Origin: an uncultured Paracoccaceae bacterium
GTDB taxonomy: Bacteria > Pseudomonadota > Alphaproteobacteria > Rhodobacterales > Rhodobacteraceae
Direction of reading: 5' to 3'
NCBI GenBank assembly: GCA_947498415.1
Contig: CANMKB010000003.1
Location: 310,001-374,000 of the forward strand
DNA: 64,000 nucleotides
In this document: piece by piece, positions 28,011-37,274 of the stretch
Numbering within the stretch: position 1 is the first letter of the stretch
Layout of the letters: each line of letters opens with the position of its first letter
Notes under the pieces: generated by a model
Database searches by the model: none
What the model was told of the DNA's origin: nothing
What the model saw: only the letters and a program-made list of their open reading frames with translations
Translations under genes and position numbers: made by a program

Positions 28011-29807
28011 TCAAAGTGGGGCGCAAGCCTGCTTGAGCCACTCTTTTGCGGTGTCTTCTACGCGCGACGACAGTTTGTCGTAGCACTGTTGATGATAGTC
28101 ATTAAGCCAATCCAGCTCTGCAGAAGTGAGCATTTGCGTCACAACAAGGTCGCGATGGATCGGCGCGAATGTCAAAGTGCGGAATTGCAGCATTTTGCGA
28201 TGCGCATCTCCGCCCTCAAGATGTGGGGCCTCTTGGACCACCACAAGATTTTCAATGCGAATGCCAAAGGCGCCTTCGCGGTAGTACCCTGGTTCATTAG
28301 ACAGGATCATCCCTGGCTCTAGCGGCACATCGCTCATGCGACTCAGGCGCTGTGGACCTTCGTGCACGCAGAGGTAGGTGCCGACACCATGGCCTAAGCC
28401 GTGATCAAAGTCGAGACCCGCTTGCCACAAAGATACACGGCCAATCGCCTCGAGATCGCGACCGGCCAAGCCGACCGGCCAACGCAGTTGAGAAATGCCA
28501 ATCATCCCCTTGAGAACACGGGTAAAAGCGCGTTTCTCCTCATCTCCGACCGCACCGACGGGCAGGGTGCGTGTGATGTCGGTTGTGCCATCCAAATACT
28601 GACCGCCGGAATCCAGCACCATGATCTCTCCCGCTTTCAATCTGCGGTTGGTGTCATGGGTGACACGGTAGTGGATCACCGCGCCATTTGGGCCGGTTCC
28701 CGCAATGGTATCAAAGCTGATATCACGGAGTAGGTTTGTCGCGGCCCGCTTGCCTTCCAGTTGGGTGGTGACGTCGATTTCAGTGACGTTCTGCGTGGCG
28801 TTTTCATCAAACCACGCCAGTGTGTTGGCCACTGCGGCCCCATCCCGCAAATGCGCCTCTGTGGTGCCGTTCAGCTCAGCTGCGTTTTTGCGCGACTTAG
28901 GCAGAACACATGGATCACCTTTGTAAGAAATCTCGATGCCGCTGGCAGAAAGCGTCGAAGCAATTGCCATGGGCACTGAAGTTTTATCAAGTTGTACAAC
29001 GCCAGACAGGTTGGCCACCTCGCCGATCAGCGCATCAGGCGCATGTTGGCGCACATCTGCACCCAAATGATCTGTAAGCCCAGTCAGTTTGTCTGCCGCC
29101 ATAAACAGATCAACCGACGCATCGCTGTTCAGAATCGCAAACCCATGTGCCACTGGATTGCGCGGAATGTCACCACCGCGCATATTAAGCAACCAACACA
29201 GGCTGTCGGGCAGGGTGATGATAGCTGCCGAATGACCTGCATCCCGCAATTCTTGTGCCAAACGATCGCGCTTAGCCGCATGAGACTCGCCTGCGAATTC
29301 AATCGGATAAGCCTCGGCTGGGGCATTGGGTGGCGCAGGTTGATCCTCCCAGACTGCATCCACCAAGTTGCGGGTCGGGCGCAGGGTGAATTCTGTCCCG
29401 GCCAATCCTTTTTGCAGTTGCTCGATCTGCTGAACACTGTGTAGCCAAGGATCAAAAGAAACCACGCCTTTTGGCAAAATACCTTTCAGCCAATCGGCCA
29501 ATTGTGTTTCAGGCCAATCCACTGGCGTGAAGGCCTGAGCCACCTGCTGTTTCACCTGAACCCGATACCGCCCATCCACAAAGACCCCTGCGACCTCACA
29601 GGCGACAGCGCAAAAGCCCGCTGATCCAGTAAACCCGGTCAGCCAAGCCAAGCGATCATCGCGCGGGGCTACATATTCCCCTTGATGCGCATCGGCACGG
29701 GGCACCAAAAACACATCGACGGCCTCTTTGGCCATCTCATCGCGCAATCGCGCAAGACGGGCCGGGCCCGTGTCTGGAGTAGAAACGGTATCAAACTTTT
29801 GAAACAT
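28011..29807 (-). CDS. pepP: Xaa-Pro aminopeptidase (M24B)
   Basis: Long-form aminopeptidase P of 598 residues that removes an N-terminal residue before proline. It has two N-terminal creatinase-like domains and a C-terminal pita-bread catalytic domain. Dimetal ligands are in VLDSGGQYLDGTTDITR near residue 405, in GHGVGTYLCVHEGP near residue 490 and in NEPGYYREGAFGIRIEN near 526. ATG 29807 is used with AAGAGG five bases upstream; GTG 29810 is the in-frame alternative. The 269-bp region 29808-30076 holds no supported gene. Confidence 0.92.
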   Translation of the reverse strand: MFQKFDTVSTPDTGPARLARLRDEMAKEAVDVFLVPRADAHQGEYVAPRDDRLAWLTGFTGSAGFCAVACEVAGVFVDGRYRVQVKQQVAQAFTPVDWPETQLADWLKGILPKGVVSFDPWLHSVQQIEQLQKGLAGTEFTLRPTRNLVDAVWEDQPAPPNAPAEAYPIEFAGESHAAKRDRLAQELRDAGHSAAIITLPDSLCWLLNMRGGDIPRNPVAHGFAILNSDASVDLFMAADKLTGLTDHLGADVRQHAPDALIGEVANLSGVVQLDKTSVPMAIASTLSASGIEISYKGDPCVLPKSRKNAAELNGTTEAHLRDGAAVANTLAWFDENATQNVTEIDVTTQLEGKRAATNLLRDISFDTIAGTGPNGAVIHYRVTHDTNRRLKAGEIMVLDSGGQYLDGTTDITRTLPVGAVGDEEKRAFTRVLKGMIGISQLRWPVGLAGRDLEAIGRVSLWQAGLDFDHGLGHGVGTYLCVHEGPQRLSRMSDVPLEPGMILSNEPGYYREGAFGIRIENLVVVQEAPHLEGGDAHRKMLQFRTLTFAPIHRDLVVTQMLTSAELDWLNDYHQQCYDKLSSRVEDTAKEWLKQACAPL

Positions 29808-30076
29808 CACAGCCTCTTAAAACGATAGCGCGAAATGCATGGCCCAAGTGGTAGGGGTAGAGGCCGCCTTGGTCTAGCAGAAAACTTGTGGTGGACGATT
29901 TATCAAGGATCGTGCAGGCCAGACAACATGGGCTTTGGGGAAGGCCCCTCAGCAGTTTCCGTTTGCTGAAACTTAAAGCAAGTAGATACAAGCCGGGTGG
30001 GGTGGGAACAAATCATACGCTGCCTTAGGAACAGAGGGCGATTTTTGCTTAAAGGCAAACCAGTGCTTCCAACAGC

Positions 30077-30832
30077 TCAACTTATGTTTTCGGGATCGCA
30101 AATCGAAGAAACGCTGCCAAATCCCGGTTCGCCTTGCGCAATCAACTTAACCGAATGATCATTTGTGATTTCTAACTTCCCGAATTGATCGGTTGCTTCC
30201 ACATAGTTACCAAGCCACAGATCTTGTGAAAAATCAAACTCAGTGGTTGTTTTAATTCTTGAAACCAATTGCCCTTGTGGGCTTTCAACGGTGTAAGTCC
30301 AGTCCCAGTACAAGAATGAGAGTTGTCGACCCGAAACAATGCTTGTTTTGGGAAGTAATTTTACAGTCCCAGACATAACTATAGAAAAACCAAAGCCAGA
30401 AGTATCTGTGGACACAAACGAAAATGTGTCGCTGCCTCCTCGCATTAAGAGTTCTCGATCTACAGGGTTGTCACCTAAAGCTTCACGAACAAAGATTGGG
30501 CCAAATGGTACTGTCTGGAAAGTGGTTTGATTGACACCTTGCACCATAATTCGTTTGAATTCTAATTCTCCGAAACGATCAAAGTACAGTGCTGCTCGTT
30601 TTCCCCCATCACACACGCCGTGAAGTATTGTACGGCAAGATTTAGTTTTTTGGTTGAGAACTATTTCGCAGCCTTTGGCATCCAGAACTGAACGATATTT
30701 GGAAAAATCTGCGGTCGCAGTGGTTGGTGAAAGAGAAAAGCATAAAAGCGTTTGGGCGAACACGTATTTGAAATATACAGATTGAAGAAAACCCAATAGC
30801 TTTTCTCTACATAGATCAGCGAAAAATGCCAC
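30077..30832 (-). CDS. Orphan exported protein of unknown function
   Basis: Protein of 251 residues I do not recognise. A hydrophobic stretch near residues 24-37 followed by TATA-D looks like a signal peptide with cleavage near residue 42, although the basic region before it is long. The mature part is beta-rich with few cysteines (including KTKSCRTI, GVCDGG and SICDPE), suggesting a secreted beta-sandwich type fold. It starts at GTG 30832 with GAGG five bases upstream. The sequence is visibly richer in A and T than cobT beside it, which suggests later acquisition. Confidence 0.6.
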   Translation of the reverse strand: MAFFADLCREKLLGFLQSVYFKYVFAQTLLCFSLSPTTATADFSKYRSVLDAKGCEIVLNQKTKSCRTILHGVCDGGKRAALYFDRFGELEFKRIMVQGVNQTTFQTVPFGPIFVREALGDNPVDRELLMRGGSDTFSFVSTDTSGFGFSIVMSGTVKLLPKTSIVSGRQLSFLYWDWTYTVESPQGQLVSRIKTTTEFDFSQDLWLGNYVEATDQFGKLEITNDHSVKLIAQGEPGFGSVSSICDPENIS

Positions 30833-30871
30833 TTGAACCTCATGATTGCGTTTTCACTAGGGCGAGCAGGA

Positions 30872-32749
30872 TTATCTGACGTTGCGCATACCCATAACTC
30901 GGGCACGGGCGCGGGGGTCGGTGTCAAACAGGCTCGCAAGCTGTTCGGTCATGGCGCCCGCCAGCTGTTCCACATCGGTGATAGTCACCGCGCGATCGTA
31001 GTAGCGGGTCACATCGTGCCCGATCCCGATTGCCAAAAGTTCCACCTGACGACGTTTCTCAACCATGGCGATCACGTCGCGCAGGTGTTTCTCTAGATAG
31101 TTCGCCGGGTTCACCGAAAGGGTGCTGTCATCCACAGGGGCACCGTCTGAAATCACCATCAGGATCTTGCGCGCTTCTTGGCGGTTCACCATACGGCGGT
31201 GCGCCCACTCGAGCGCTTCACCGTCGATGTTTTCTTTCAGCAGGCCTTCTTTCATCATCAGACCCAAGTTGGGTCGCGCACGACGCCACGGGGCATCCGC
31301 CGACTTATAGATGATGTGACGCAGATCGTTCAGGCGCCCCGGCGTTTGTGGTCGGCCATCCGCTAGCCATTCTTCACGGCTTTGGCCGCCTTTCCACGCG
31401 CGGGTGGTAAAGCCAAGGATCTCGACCTTCACGTTACACCGCTCAAGGGTCCGTGCCAGAACATCAGCACAGATCGCCGCAATCGAAATCGGACGCCCGC
31501 GCATCGAGCCAGAGTTATCCAGCAGCAAGGTCACAACCGTGTCGCGGAATTCGGTGTCTTTTTCGCGTTTGAATGACAAAGGCGTGGTTGGATTGGCAAC
31601 AACACGCGCCAGACGCCCAGCATCCAGAATGCCTTCTTCCAGATCAAAGAGCCAGCTACGGTTTTGCTGGGCTTGCAGACGACGCTGCAACTTGTTGGCC
31701 AGGCGGCTTACAGCGCCTTTCAGCGGCTCAAGCTGCTGATCCAGATACGCCCGGAGCCGTTCTAGTTCTGCTTGTTCGGCCAATTCCTCGGCCATGATCT
31801 CTTCGTCAAACTCAGTGGTAAAGACCTGATAGTGCGGGTCCGCATCAGACACCGGCTGCGGGGCAGGCGGCTCGAGCGGTGCCTCGCCATCCGGCATCTC
31901 AGACTCGTCGGTCATTTCTTCGTCGGACATATCGTCCATCGTGACCTGCGCTTCAGAGCTATCCTGCTGGTCTTCTTGCGACGATTCAGGCTCTGCTTCA
32001 GCTTCGTCTTGTTCGCTGTCGTCCTGACCGGTGGAATCCGGATCGTTTTCGTCGTCGGGCTGTTCTTCCGCCTCGTCTTCGTTTTCGTCCTCTAGATCAT
32101 CAGGGTCATCGCCCAGCTGATCGCCGTATCCCAGTTCATCAATGATCTGACGTGCAAATTTCGCGAACTTGCCCTGATCTGACAGCATATCCTGAAGATC
32201 ATCCAGCGTGTCGCCGGTGTTTTGTTCGATAAAGCCGCGCCATAGGTTCATGACGTTATCCGCTGCCGGAGGCAGATCACGGCCTGTCGCCAAATGGCGG
32301 ATCAGATAGTTCGCGGCCATTTCCAACGGCGCATCAGAGGCCGTTGTGATCTTGTGAAAGCCGCGGCCTTGGGCTTCGGCTTCGATTTTGGCGTCAATGT
32401 TCACCGCGGTGCCCGGCATATCACGCGCCCCCATGGCTTCGCAGCGCGCGACTTCCATGGATTCAAACAATTGCCGCGCCATGCCAGTGGGCGGAGCGTA
32501 TTTCGCGAAGGTCGCGTTGTTGTGGTAGCGACGATGCAGCGCCAAGGAATCTGCTGTGCCGCGCGCCAGCATGACCTCTTCGCGGGTCATCCGACGCGAG
32601 ATTTGCGGCAAGCGCATCTGATCACCAGACAAGCCAGACGGATCGACAGTGTATGTCACCGCGAGGTCAGGGTCATGTGCCATGACCTTGGTCGCTTCGG
32701 CCAATGCCTTTTTGAACGGATCGGCCGGGTTGTCAGACGGTTTGCTCAT
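30872..32749 (-). CDS. cobT: CobT, aerobic cobaltochelatase subunit
   Basis: Subunit of the aerobic cobalt chelatase (CobNST) of cobalamin synthesis; 625 residues. The order is an N-terminal helical domain (1-210), a highly acidic low-complexity linker (about 212-330), and a C-terminal von Willebrand A domain with MIDAS motif DNSGS at 411-415. CobT and CobS form the AAA+ chaperone-like complex that drives metal insertion by CobN. CobN is not in this window. cobS lies 94 bases upstream on the same strand. Confidence 0.93.
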   Translation of the reverse strand: MSKPSDNPADPFKKALAEATKVMAHDPDLAVTYTVDPSGLSGDQMRLPQISRRMTREEVMLARGTADSLALHRRYHNNATFAKYAPPTGMARQLFESMEVARCEAMGARDMPGTAVNIDAKIEAEAQGRGFHKITTASDAPLEMAANYLIRHLATGRDLPPAADNVMNLWRGFIEQNTGDTLDDLQDMLSDQGKFAKFARQIIDELGYGDQLGDDPDDLEDENEDEAEEQPDDENDPDSTGQDDSEQDEAEAEPESSQEDQQDSSEAQVTMDDMSDEEMTDESEMPDGEAPLEPPAPQPVSDADPHYQVFTTEFDEEIMAEELAEQAELERLRAYLDQQLEPLKGAVSRLANKLQRRLQAQQNRSWLFDLEEGILDAGRLARVVANPTTPLSFKREKDTEFRDTVVTLLLDNSGSMRGRPISIAAICADVLARTLERCNVKVEILGFTTRAWKGGQSREEWLADGRPQTPGRLNDLRHIIYKSADAPWRRARPNLGLMMKEGLLKENIDGEALEWAHRRMVNRQEARKILMVISDGAPVDDSTLSVNPANYLEKHLRDVIAMVEKRRQVELLAIGIGHDVTRYYDRAVTITDVEQLAGAMTEQLASLFDTDPRARARVMGMRNVR

Positions 32750-32843
32750 GTCACACCCTCCCAGATGGGGTGCTCATCACTCTGTTGAACTGTGCTCTGA
32801 AGCCAGAGCATCCACCCAAGAGGGATGAGCCACAGCGTCAATA

Positions 32844-33830
32844 TTAACCCAAGCTCATGCTTGCTGCGCTTTCCGGCAGTTCTTCGTCAAACAGACGTTG
32901 ATAGAACTCTGCCACAGTCTGGCGTTCAAGTTCATCACATTTGTTCAGGAAGCTCAGGCGGAAGGCATAGCCAACGTCGCGGAAGATTTCAGAGTTCTGC
33001 GCCCAGTTGATCACCGTCCGTGGCGACATCACGGTTGATAGATCGCCATTCATAAAGGCTGTGCGGGTCAGGTCTGCAACCGTCACCATCTGCTTTACCG
33101 TCTTACGACCGGCTTCGGTGTTGTAATGTGGTGCCTTAGACAGAACGATATTGGTCTCTGCATCAATGCTAAGATAGTTCAGCGTGCTGACCAATGACCA
33201 ACGGTCCATCTGTGCTTGGTTGATCTGTTGGGTCCCGTGATACAGACCTGTTGTATCGCCAAGGCCAACGGTGTTGGCTGTCGCAAACAAGCGGAAGTTG
33301 GGGTTTGGCGTGATGATTTCGTTCTGATCCAAAAGGGTCAGTTTGCCATCGTGTTCCAGAACCCGCTGGATCACAAACATAACGTCGGCACGACCAGCAT
33401 CATATTCATCAAACACAATCGCAACCGGGTTGCGCAGCGCCCAAGGCAGAATGCCTTCGTGGAATTCCGTGACCTGCTTGCCGTCTTTCAGTTTGATCGC
33501 ATCTTTACCGATGAGGTCGATCCGGCTGATGTGGCTATCAAGGTTCACACGCACAGAGGGCCAGTTCAGACGGGCCGCAACCTGTTCGATGTGGGTGGAT
33601 TTCCCTGTGCCGTGGTAACCCTGGATCATAACACGACGGTTATGGGAAAAGCCTGCGAGAATGGCCAAAGTTGTGTCTGGATCAAACTTATAGGTTGGGT
33701 CAATTTCAGGCACACGGTCTGTGCGCTCTGCAAAACCCATTACCGTCATTTCGGTGTCAATGCCGAACACCTCACGTACCGAGATCACTTCGGTTGGTTT
33801 TGCGTCCATATCGATCATGCCGTCCGCCAT
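32844..33830 (-). CDS. cobS: CobS, aerobic cobaltochelatase AAA+ subunit
   Basis: AAA+ ATPase of 328 residues, partner of CobT. Walker [10 protein letters not shown] is at 71-79 and Walker [12 protein letters not shown] near 136-146. Length is typical. ATG 33830 is preferred to the frame opening at 33890 because AAGGA is nine bases upstream and the short start matches known CobS. The 342-bp gap to 34173 holds only hairpins (34077-34092; 34099-34130) and presumably the cobST promoter; no gene is seen in it. Confidence 0.93.
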   Translation of the reverse strand: MADGMIDMDAKPTEVISVREVFGIDTEMTVMGFAERTDRVPEIDPTYKFDPDTTLAILAGFSHNRRVMIQGYHGTGKSTHIEQVAARLNWPSVRVNLDSHISRIDLIGKDAIKLKDGKQVTEFHEGILPWALRNPVAIVFDEYDAGRADVMFVIQRVLEHDGKLTLLDQNEIITPNPNFRLFATANTVGLGDTTGLYHGTQQINQAQMDRWSLVSTLNYLSIDAETNIVLSKAPHYNTEAGRKTVKQMVTVADLTRTAFMNGDLSTVMSPRTVINWAQNSEIFRDVGYAFRLSFLNKCDELERQTVAEFYQRLFDEELPESAASMSLG

Positions 33831-34172
33831 TTCCCTATGTCCTTCTCGCTTGGCACGCGCACCATGCCTTCGTCTTGTTCGCCCGCACAATATCGCTCAA
33901 GCTTCAGAGGGAAAGGGCAAAAGCGTCGCAAACTGAGATTTCTGGCACAAAACCCAACGTTTTGGACTGAGTGGCCTCATGACTGCGCAAGAGTGGACTT
34001 AGGTTGTCGTGTGAAACATGGGGTTTGTTGGCCTGCCACGCTGGAAATGGCGCATTTCAGGGCAATCCAAAAGCGTCACGCCGTCGGGCGTGTTTGATAG
34101 GTGCCGAAAGAAAAAGACCAGCCGGCACCTGTCATCACTGTGTTTGTTGCCCCGTATGAAGCAAAAGAGCTG

Positions 34173-34553
34173 CTAGGCTGCGCCGCCTGTCAGATCTTGG
34201 GCAAGCATTAAGGCGTTTCCATCAGGGTCATAGAACGTTGCGGTTTTAACCATGCCCTCAACAACATCGGTTGCGCCGTCAAACTTCACTTTTGCCTCTT
34301 CCAGTTTTTGACGCGCTGAATCCAGATCAGCGATTCCAAACACCGGGACACAATTGCCGGGGGTAGGGCGCGTATGTTCGCCGAGGCCAATCGTGACGCC
34401 GGGCGTGTTTGTTTGAATTTCAGACCAGCCCGCTTCGTCTGCGTGGTACAGCAGCTCAAATCCCAACATGCGTCCAAACCAATCTGCGCTTGCATGGCGG
34501 TCTGTCACCGACATTGCGATGTTTATCGTTTTATCAACTGAAATGAGGGACAT
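34173..34553 (-). CDS. VOC (glyoxalase-like) protein
   Basis: Protein of 126 residues with the vicinal-oxygen-chelate fold: two beta-alpha-beta-beta-beta halves, with AMSVTDRHASADWFGRML at the start and FYDPDGNALMLAQ at the end. The substrate is unknown; family members bind metals or small toxic compounds. AAGGAAA upstream supports ATG 34553. It is divergent from a winged-helix regulator 39 bases away, and both share a 20-bp inverted repeat, so that regulator likely controls it. Confidence 0.8.
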   Translation of the reverse strand: MSLISVDKTINIAMSVTDRHASADWFGRMLGFELLYHADEAGWSEIQTNTPGVTIGLGEHTRPTPGNCVPVFGIADLDSARQKLEEAKVKFDGATDVVEGMVKTATFYDPDGNALMLAQDLTGGAA

Positions 34554-34574
34554 GGGCTTTCCTTACGTTTCTAA

Positions 34575-34594
34575 ATAAAGTAACTATACTTTAT
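34575..34594. promoter_or_regulatory. 20-bp inverted repeat between VOC gene and regulator
   Basis: ATAAAGTA-ACTA-TACTTTAT has perfect 8-bp arms around four bases. It covers a TATACT that could be a -10 box for the + gene, a TATAGT for the - gene, and the first bases of the ATG at 34593. This is the layout of an operator for the adjacent regulator. Confidence 0.65.
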
Positions 34595-35135
34595 GTACAT
34601 TGATGTGTTTGTCAATATCACCTCGCGTGCCTGGGCCTTGCCCATACTTTCGAAATTGCACGAAGGTATCGCGGGTCGGCAGGCCCCTTTGCTGACCGCA
34701 ACTGGCGCAAGCCGTACGGCGTTTGCGCAAAGCATGGATCATTTGATCACGATCGGATTAATCGAACGAAATCCGGGCTATGGCCACCCTCTGCGCCCAG
34801 AGTTTCGCCTGACGGACAAGGGTATTCAGGCCGCTGCAATTGCGCATAAAATTCGGAAAGTAACCAAAGACGAAGATCAGGATTTGCTCCGTCGGTCTTG
34901 GACTTTGCCAGTTTTAACTTCGCTTTACACGCCCAGTCATTTCAACGACATCAAACGCAATTTGCAGACAATCTCTGACCGCGCTTTGTCACAGTCTTTA
35001 AAAGCGATGGAGTCGAGAAATTGGGTTTGTCGTGTGGTTGATGGCGCTGCCCGTCCGCCAAGATCTCTTTATCATTCGATCAACACAGGCGGGTTGATCA
35101 GTCAGGTTACAGCGTCAGAGATTAACATCGTGTGA
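34593..35135 (+). CDS. Tandem winged-helix (HxlR/MarR-like) transcriptional regulator
   Basis: Protein of 180 residues with two successive winged-helix domains in one chain: residues about 10-80 (SRTAFAQSMDHLITIGLIER, then RPEFRLTDKG) and about 100-170 (SWTLPVLTSL, then ISDRALSQSLKAMESRNWV). The second is HxlR-like; the first is MarR/HxlR-like. HxlR proteins normally have one such domain and dimerise, so this resembles a covalent dimer. The ATG at 34593 lies inside the inverted repeat and has no ribosome site, so either the message is leaderless or the true start is GTG 34605. Confidence 0.7.
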   Translation: MYIDVFVNITSRAWALPILSKLHEGIAGRQAPLLTATGASRTAFAQSMDHLITIGLIERNPGYGHPLRPEFRLTDKGIQAAAIAHKIRKVTKDEDQDLLRRSWTLPVLTSLYTPSHFNDIKRNLQTISDRALSQSLKAMESRNWVCRVVDGAARPPRSLYHSINTGGLISQVTASEINIV

Positions 35136-35323
35136 CACCGCCAATCTTGAAAAGCCGTGTGGTGACAGTCACAGCGTGAGGCCAGCGGGCATGCGACCGG
35201 TTGTTTGCGAGAGATTCATGACCGTGGCCAGACCAACCGGCTCACAAGGAAGTGAGATGGGCTTTAATTGAATTGTTTAGGCTTCTCTGTGACACTGCGT
35301 ACTCGCATTCAAGGGGGATGTTT

Positions 35324-35797
35324 ATGAACCGACGCGAAGCAGTATTGGGCACCGCCTCATTGGCTATCTTCGGAAGCTTGCTGGCCACCCGTGCTAAGGC
35401 GGGCGACCGCTTTGAGGTGACCCGCAGTGACGCCGAATGGCAGGGCATGTTGACCAAGCTGCAATACAAAGTCATGCGCCGCGAAGGGACGGAACGACCC
35501 TTTAGCTCTCCATTGGATAAGACCTATGCCAAGGGAGAGTATCACTGCCGTGGCTGTGATTTGAAACTCTATTCCAGCAAGCACAAATACGACAGCGGCA
35601 CCGGTTGGCCCAGCTTTTACAAAGCGCAGCGCAATGCGATTGGCACCAAACCCGACCGCATCGGCCTGCGCGTGTATACAGAGGCCCACTGCCGCCGCTG
35701 CGGTAGCCACCTGGGGCATATCTTTGACGACGGCCCAAACCCAACCGGGAAGCGCCATTGTATCAATGGCGTGTCGCTGGTGTTTAAAGAGGTGTAA
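35324..35797 (+). CDS. msrB: MsrB, peptide-methionine (R)-S-oxide reductase, exported
   Basis: Repairs oxidised methionine in proteins; 157 residues. Zinc cysteines are at C75/C78 and C123/C126, and the catalytic Cys is at 146 in KRHCINGV. An N-terminal signal with twin arginines (MNRREAVLGTASLAIFG) and an AKA cleavage site predicts periplasmic location, possibly by Tat. ATG 35324 is correct: AAGGGGG sits six bases upstream, whereas the ATG at 35318 has no spacing. The 188-bp gap upstream includes the palindrome GTGACAGTCAC (35162-35172). Confidence 0.88.
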   Translation: MNRREAVLGTASLAIFGSLLATRAKAGDRFEVTRSDAEWQGMLTKLQYKVMRREGTERPFSSPLDKTYAKGEYHCRGCDLKLYSSKHKYDSGTGWPSFYKAQRNAIGTKPDRIGLRVYTEAHCRRCGSHLGHIFDDGPNPTGKRHCINGVSLVFKEV

Positions 35798-35878
35798 ACG
35801 ACCTCAAGAAATAACGAAGCGCATTTTGTGGGAGTGAACCCTGCGCTTCGCGAATGTGCTAAAAATTTCTGCATCTAT

Positions 35879-36304
35879 CTAATTTGACGTCGTCGTTATG
35901 TACTTATCCAGGGCGCCATTCTCGTCGGTGTAACGATAGACATTGCCGATTTTAAAAAAGTCACGGCATTTCGTCACCGTTTTCCCATCTCGGATGGTGC
36001 ACCATTCACCATTTTGAATGAACCACTTTCCACTGCTGGTCCAACTGCCATCTTTGGCATTCGCAGCCGTGGTGCCGTCAGACTTAATCGTCCAAAACCA
36101 TGCGCCACCGTCCATTTCTTTGTCGCCAAGCTCATCGATCACTTCTTGCCCAACCAATCTGGTGGCGCCTAACGCTTCCAATTCGGCGATGGTTCCCGCG
36201 GCCTCTATGTTCGCCCGAGTGACTGTCGTCGGTGCGTCGGTCGCAGTCGCGGTTTGACAGGCCATCAGGCCCAAGCTTAAAAAAATCGCAAGTAAGTACT
36301 TCAT
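35879..36304 (-). CDS. Small lipoprotein of unknown function
   Basis: Lipoprotein of 141 residues. Signal peptide and lipobox LMAC (Cys near residue 16) are clear. The mature part has WFWTIKSDGT, GKWFIQNGEWCTIRDGK and CRDFFKIGNVYRY, a WxWxxxxDGT...GxWxxxxxxWC pattern that reminds me of DUF995-type periplasmic proteins, though I am not sure. GGAG seven bases upstream supports ATG 36304. It converges with msrB. Confidence 0.65.
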   Translation of the reverse strand: MKYLLAIFLSLGLMACQTATATDAPTTVTRANIEAAGTIAELEALGATRLVGQEVIDELGDKEMDGGAWFWTIKSDGTTAANAKDGSWTSSGKWFIQNGEWCTIRDGKTVTKCRDFFKIGNVYRYTDENGALDKYITTTSN

Positions 36305-36403
36305 TTGAATTCTCCACTGATGTCCCAAAGTCGCCCCAGGCCTTAGAGTGGAGTGAGGGTTACAATCGTAGAGGGCGCGGTCAACTTGGCAATATTTGCA
36401 ACT

Positions 36404-37153
36404 TTACAGGCTGATTTGCTTTTCACGAATGGCGATTGTAATTGCGTGAGCTACTGACTTAGCACCCAGTTTGTTCTTTGCAGAAGCCACATGTTTGGAA
36501 ACCGTCGAGTGTGAAATTCCAAGTCGATGCCCAATCTCTTGTGCAAGATAACCCTTTGCAAAAAAACTTAAAATGTCGCCTTCTCGTGGTGAAAGTTTCT
36601 TTGCGATAGAAGGTAGGAAAATCGGCGCGTCAAATTGATCTGGCCAACCCAACCATTGAATCAATAAAGAGGATAAGTCTTTCAGCTCGGACGTTCTTTG
36701 GTGTTGGGTAAAACGGTTGAGATCACGGGATACGCAAAACGAAATGCAATGTCTGTGCGTGTTTAAAGGACTATGATCGCAATTCGATGCGATGAACGAA
36801 TAACCAGAATCCACGACCAGCTCCGTGAACCTTTGTTCCATTTTGTTTATCTGCTTCAACTTGTCTTTCGCAGTATTCCACAGAATTAGAGTACCTTTGG
36901 TTGCAGCATGTTTAATGAGGAAATCATTGGGCAGATGATTGTCCGACAAGTAGGTTGATTGCGTGCCTTGGGGCAACGAACTGCAGAACCAAACTGGCTG
37001 CGGGATGCCTGTTCGTAATGCCAGAATATTTATGGCATCAACGCCTTGCCCTTTCATTTCAGAGCACAGCCGCTGCCATCGCTGGGCGAAGCCTTCACGC
37101 AAAAGGACCTCGTCAGATATGAGTTCAAGAATTTCGTCTCTATTAAGATTCAC
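36404..37153 (-). CDS. LuxR-type transcriptional regulator (solo, divergent sensor domain)
   Basis: The C-terminal 65 residues are a LuxR/GerE HTH: KLSPREGDILSFFAKGYLAQ followed by IGHRLGISHSTVSKHV. The N-terminal part has the size of an autoinducer-binding domain, but the usual W-Y-D-P positions are only loosely kept (SDNHLPNDFLIKHA), so the ligand may not be an acyl-homoserine lactone. No luxI is seen. GTG 37153 gives 249 residues, normal for LuxR; the frame is open to 37357 but that part overlaps the J-domain gene and has no ATG. No clear ribosome site was found. Confidence 0.65.
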   Translation of the reverse strand: MNLNRDEILELISDEVLLREGFAQRWQRLCSEMKGQGVDAINILALRTGIPQPVWFCSSLPQGTQSTYLSDNHLPNDFLIKHAATKGTLILWNTAKDKLKQINKMEQRFTELVVDSGYSFIASNCDHSPLNTHRHCISFCVSRDLNRFTQHQRTSELKDLSSLLIQWLGWPDQFDAPIFLPSIAKKLSPREGDILSFFAKGYLAQEIGHRLGISHSTVSKHVASAKNKLGAKSVAHAITIAIREKQISL

Positions 37154-37164
37154 GGTATTCAGCA

Positions 37165-37183
37165 CACCAAACACAATTTGGTG
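37165..37183. promoter_or_regulatory. Inverted repeat upstream of LuxR-type gene (lux-box-like)
   Basis: CACCAAACACAATTTGGTG has perfect 7-bp arms with a 5-base spacer and lies 12 bases before the probable GTG start on the minus strand. Size and place fit an autoregulatory operator. An RNA hairpin masking the start is the alternative. Confidence 0.5.
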
Positions 37184-37274
37184 CAATATACCGCAATGAG
37201 CTTGAAATCCCAAATTTCCTAGGAAAACCAGTTGAAAAGGCGCTGAAATTATCGGCGCTCTTTTCGAAATTAGC

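Noticed and set aside
29791..29991. 66-residue frame upstream of the Xaa-Pro aminopeptidase
   Set aside because: It overlaps the aminopeptidase start in another frame, lacks a ribosome site and shows no protein-like pattern.
34077..34130. Two hairpins between cobS and the VOC gene as terminators
   Set aside because: Stems are good but neither strand shows a T run right after them, so they are mentioned with cobS and not called terminators.
35162..35172. Palindrome GTGACAGTCAC upstream of msrB
   Set aside because: Short, single, and far from the msrB start; not enough to claim an operator.
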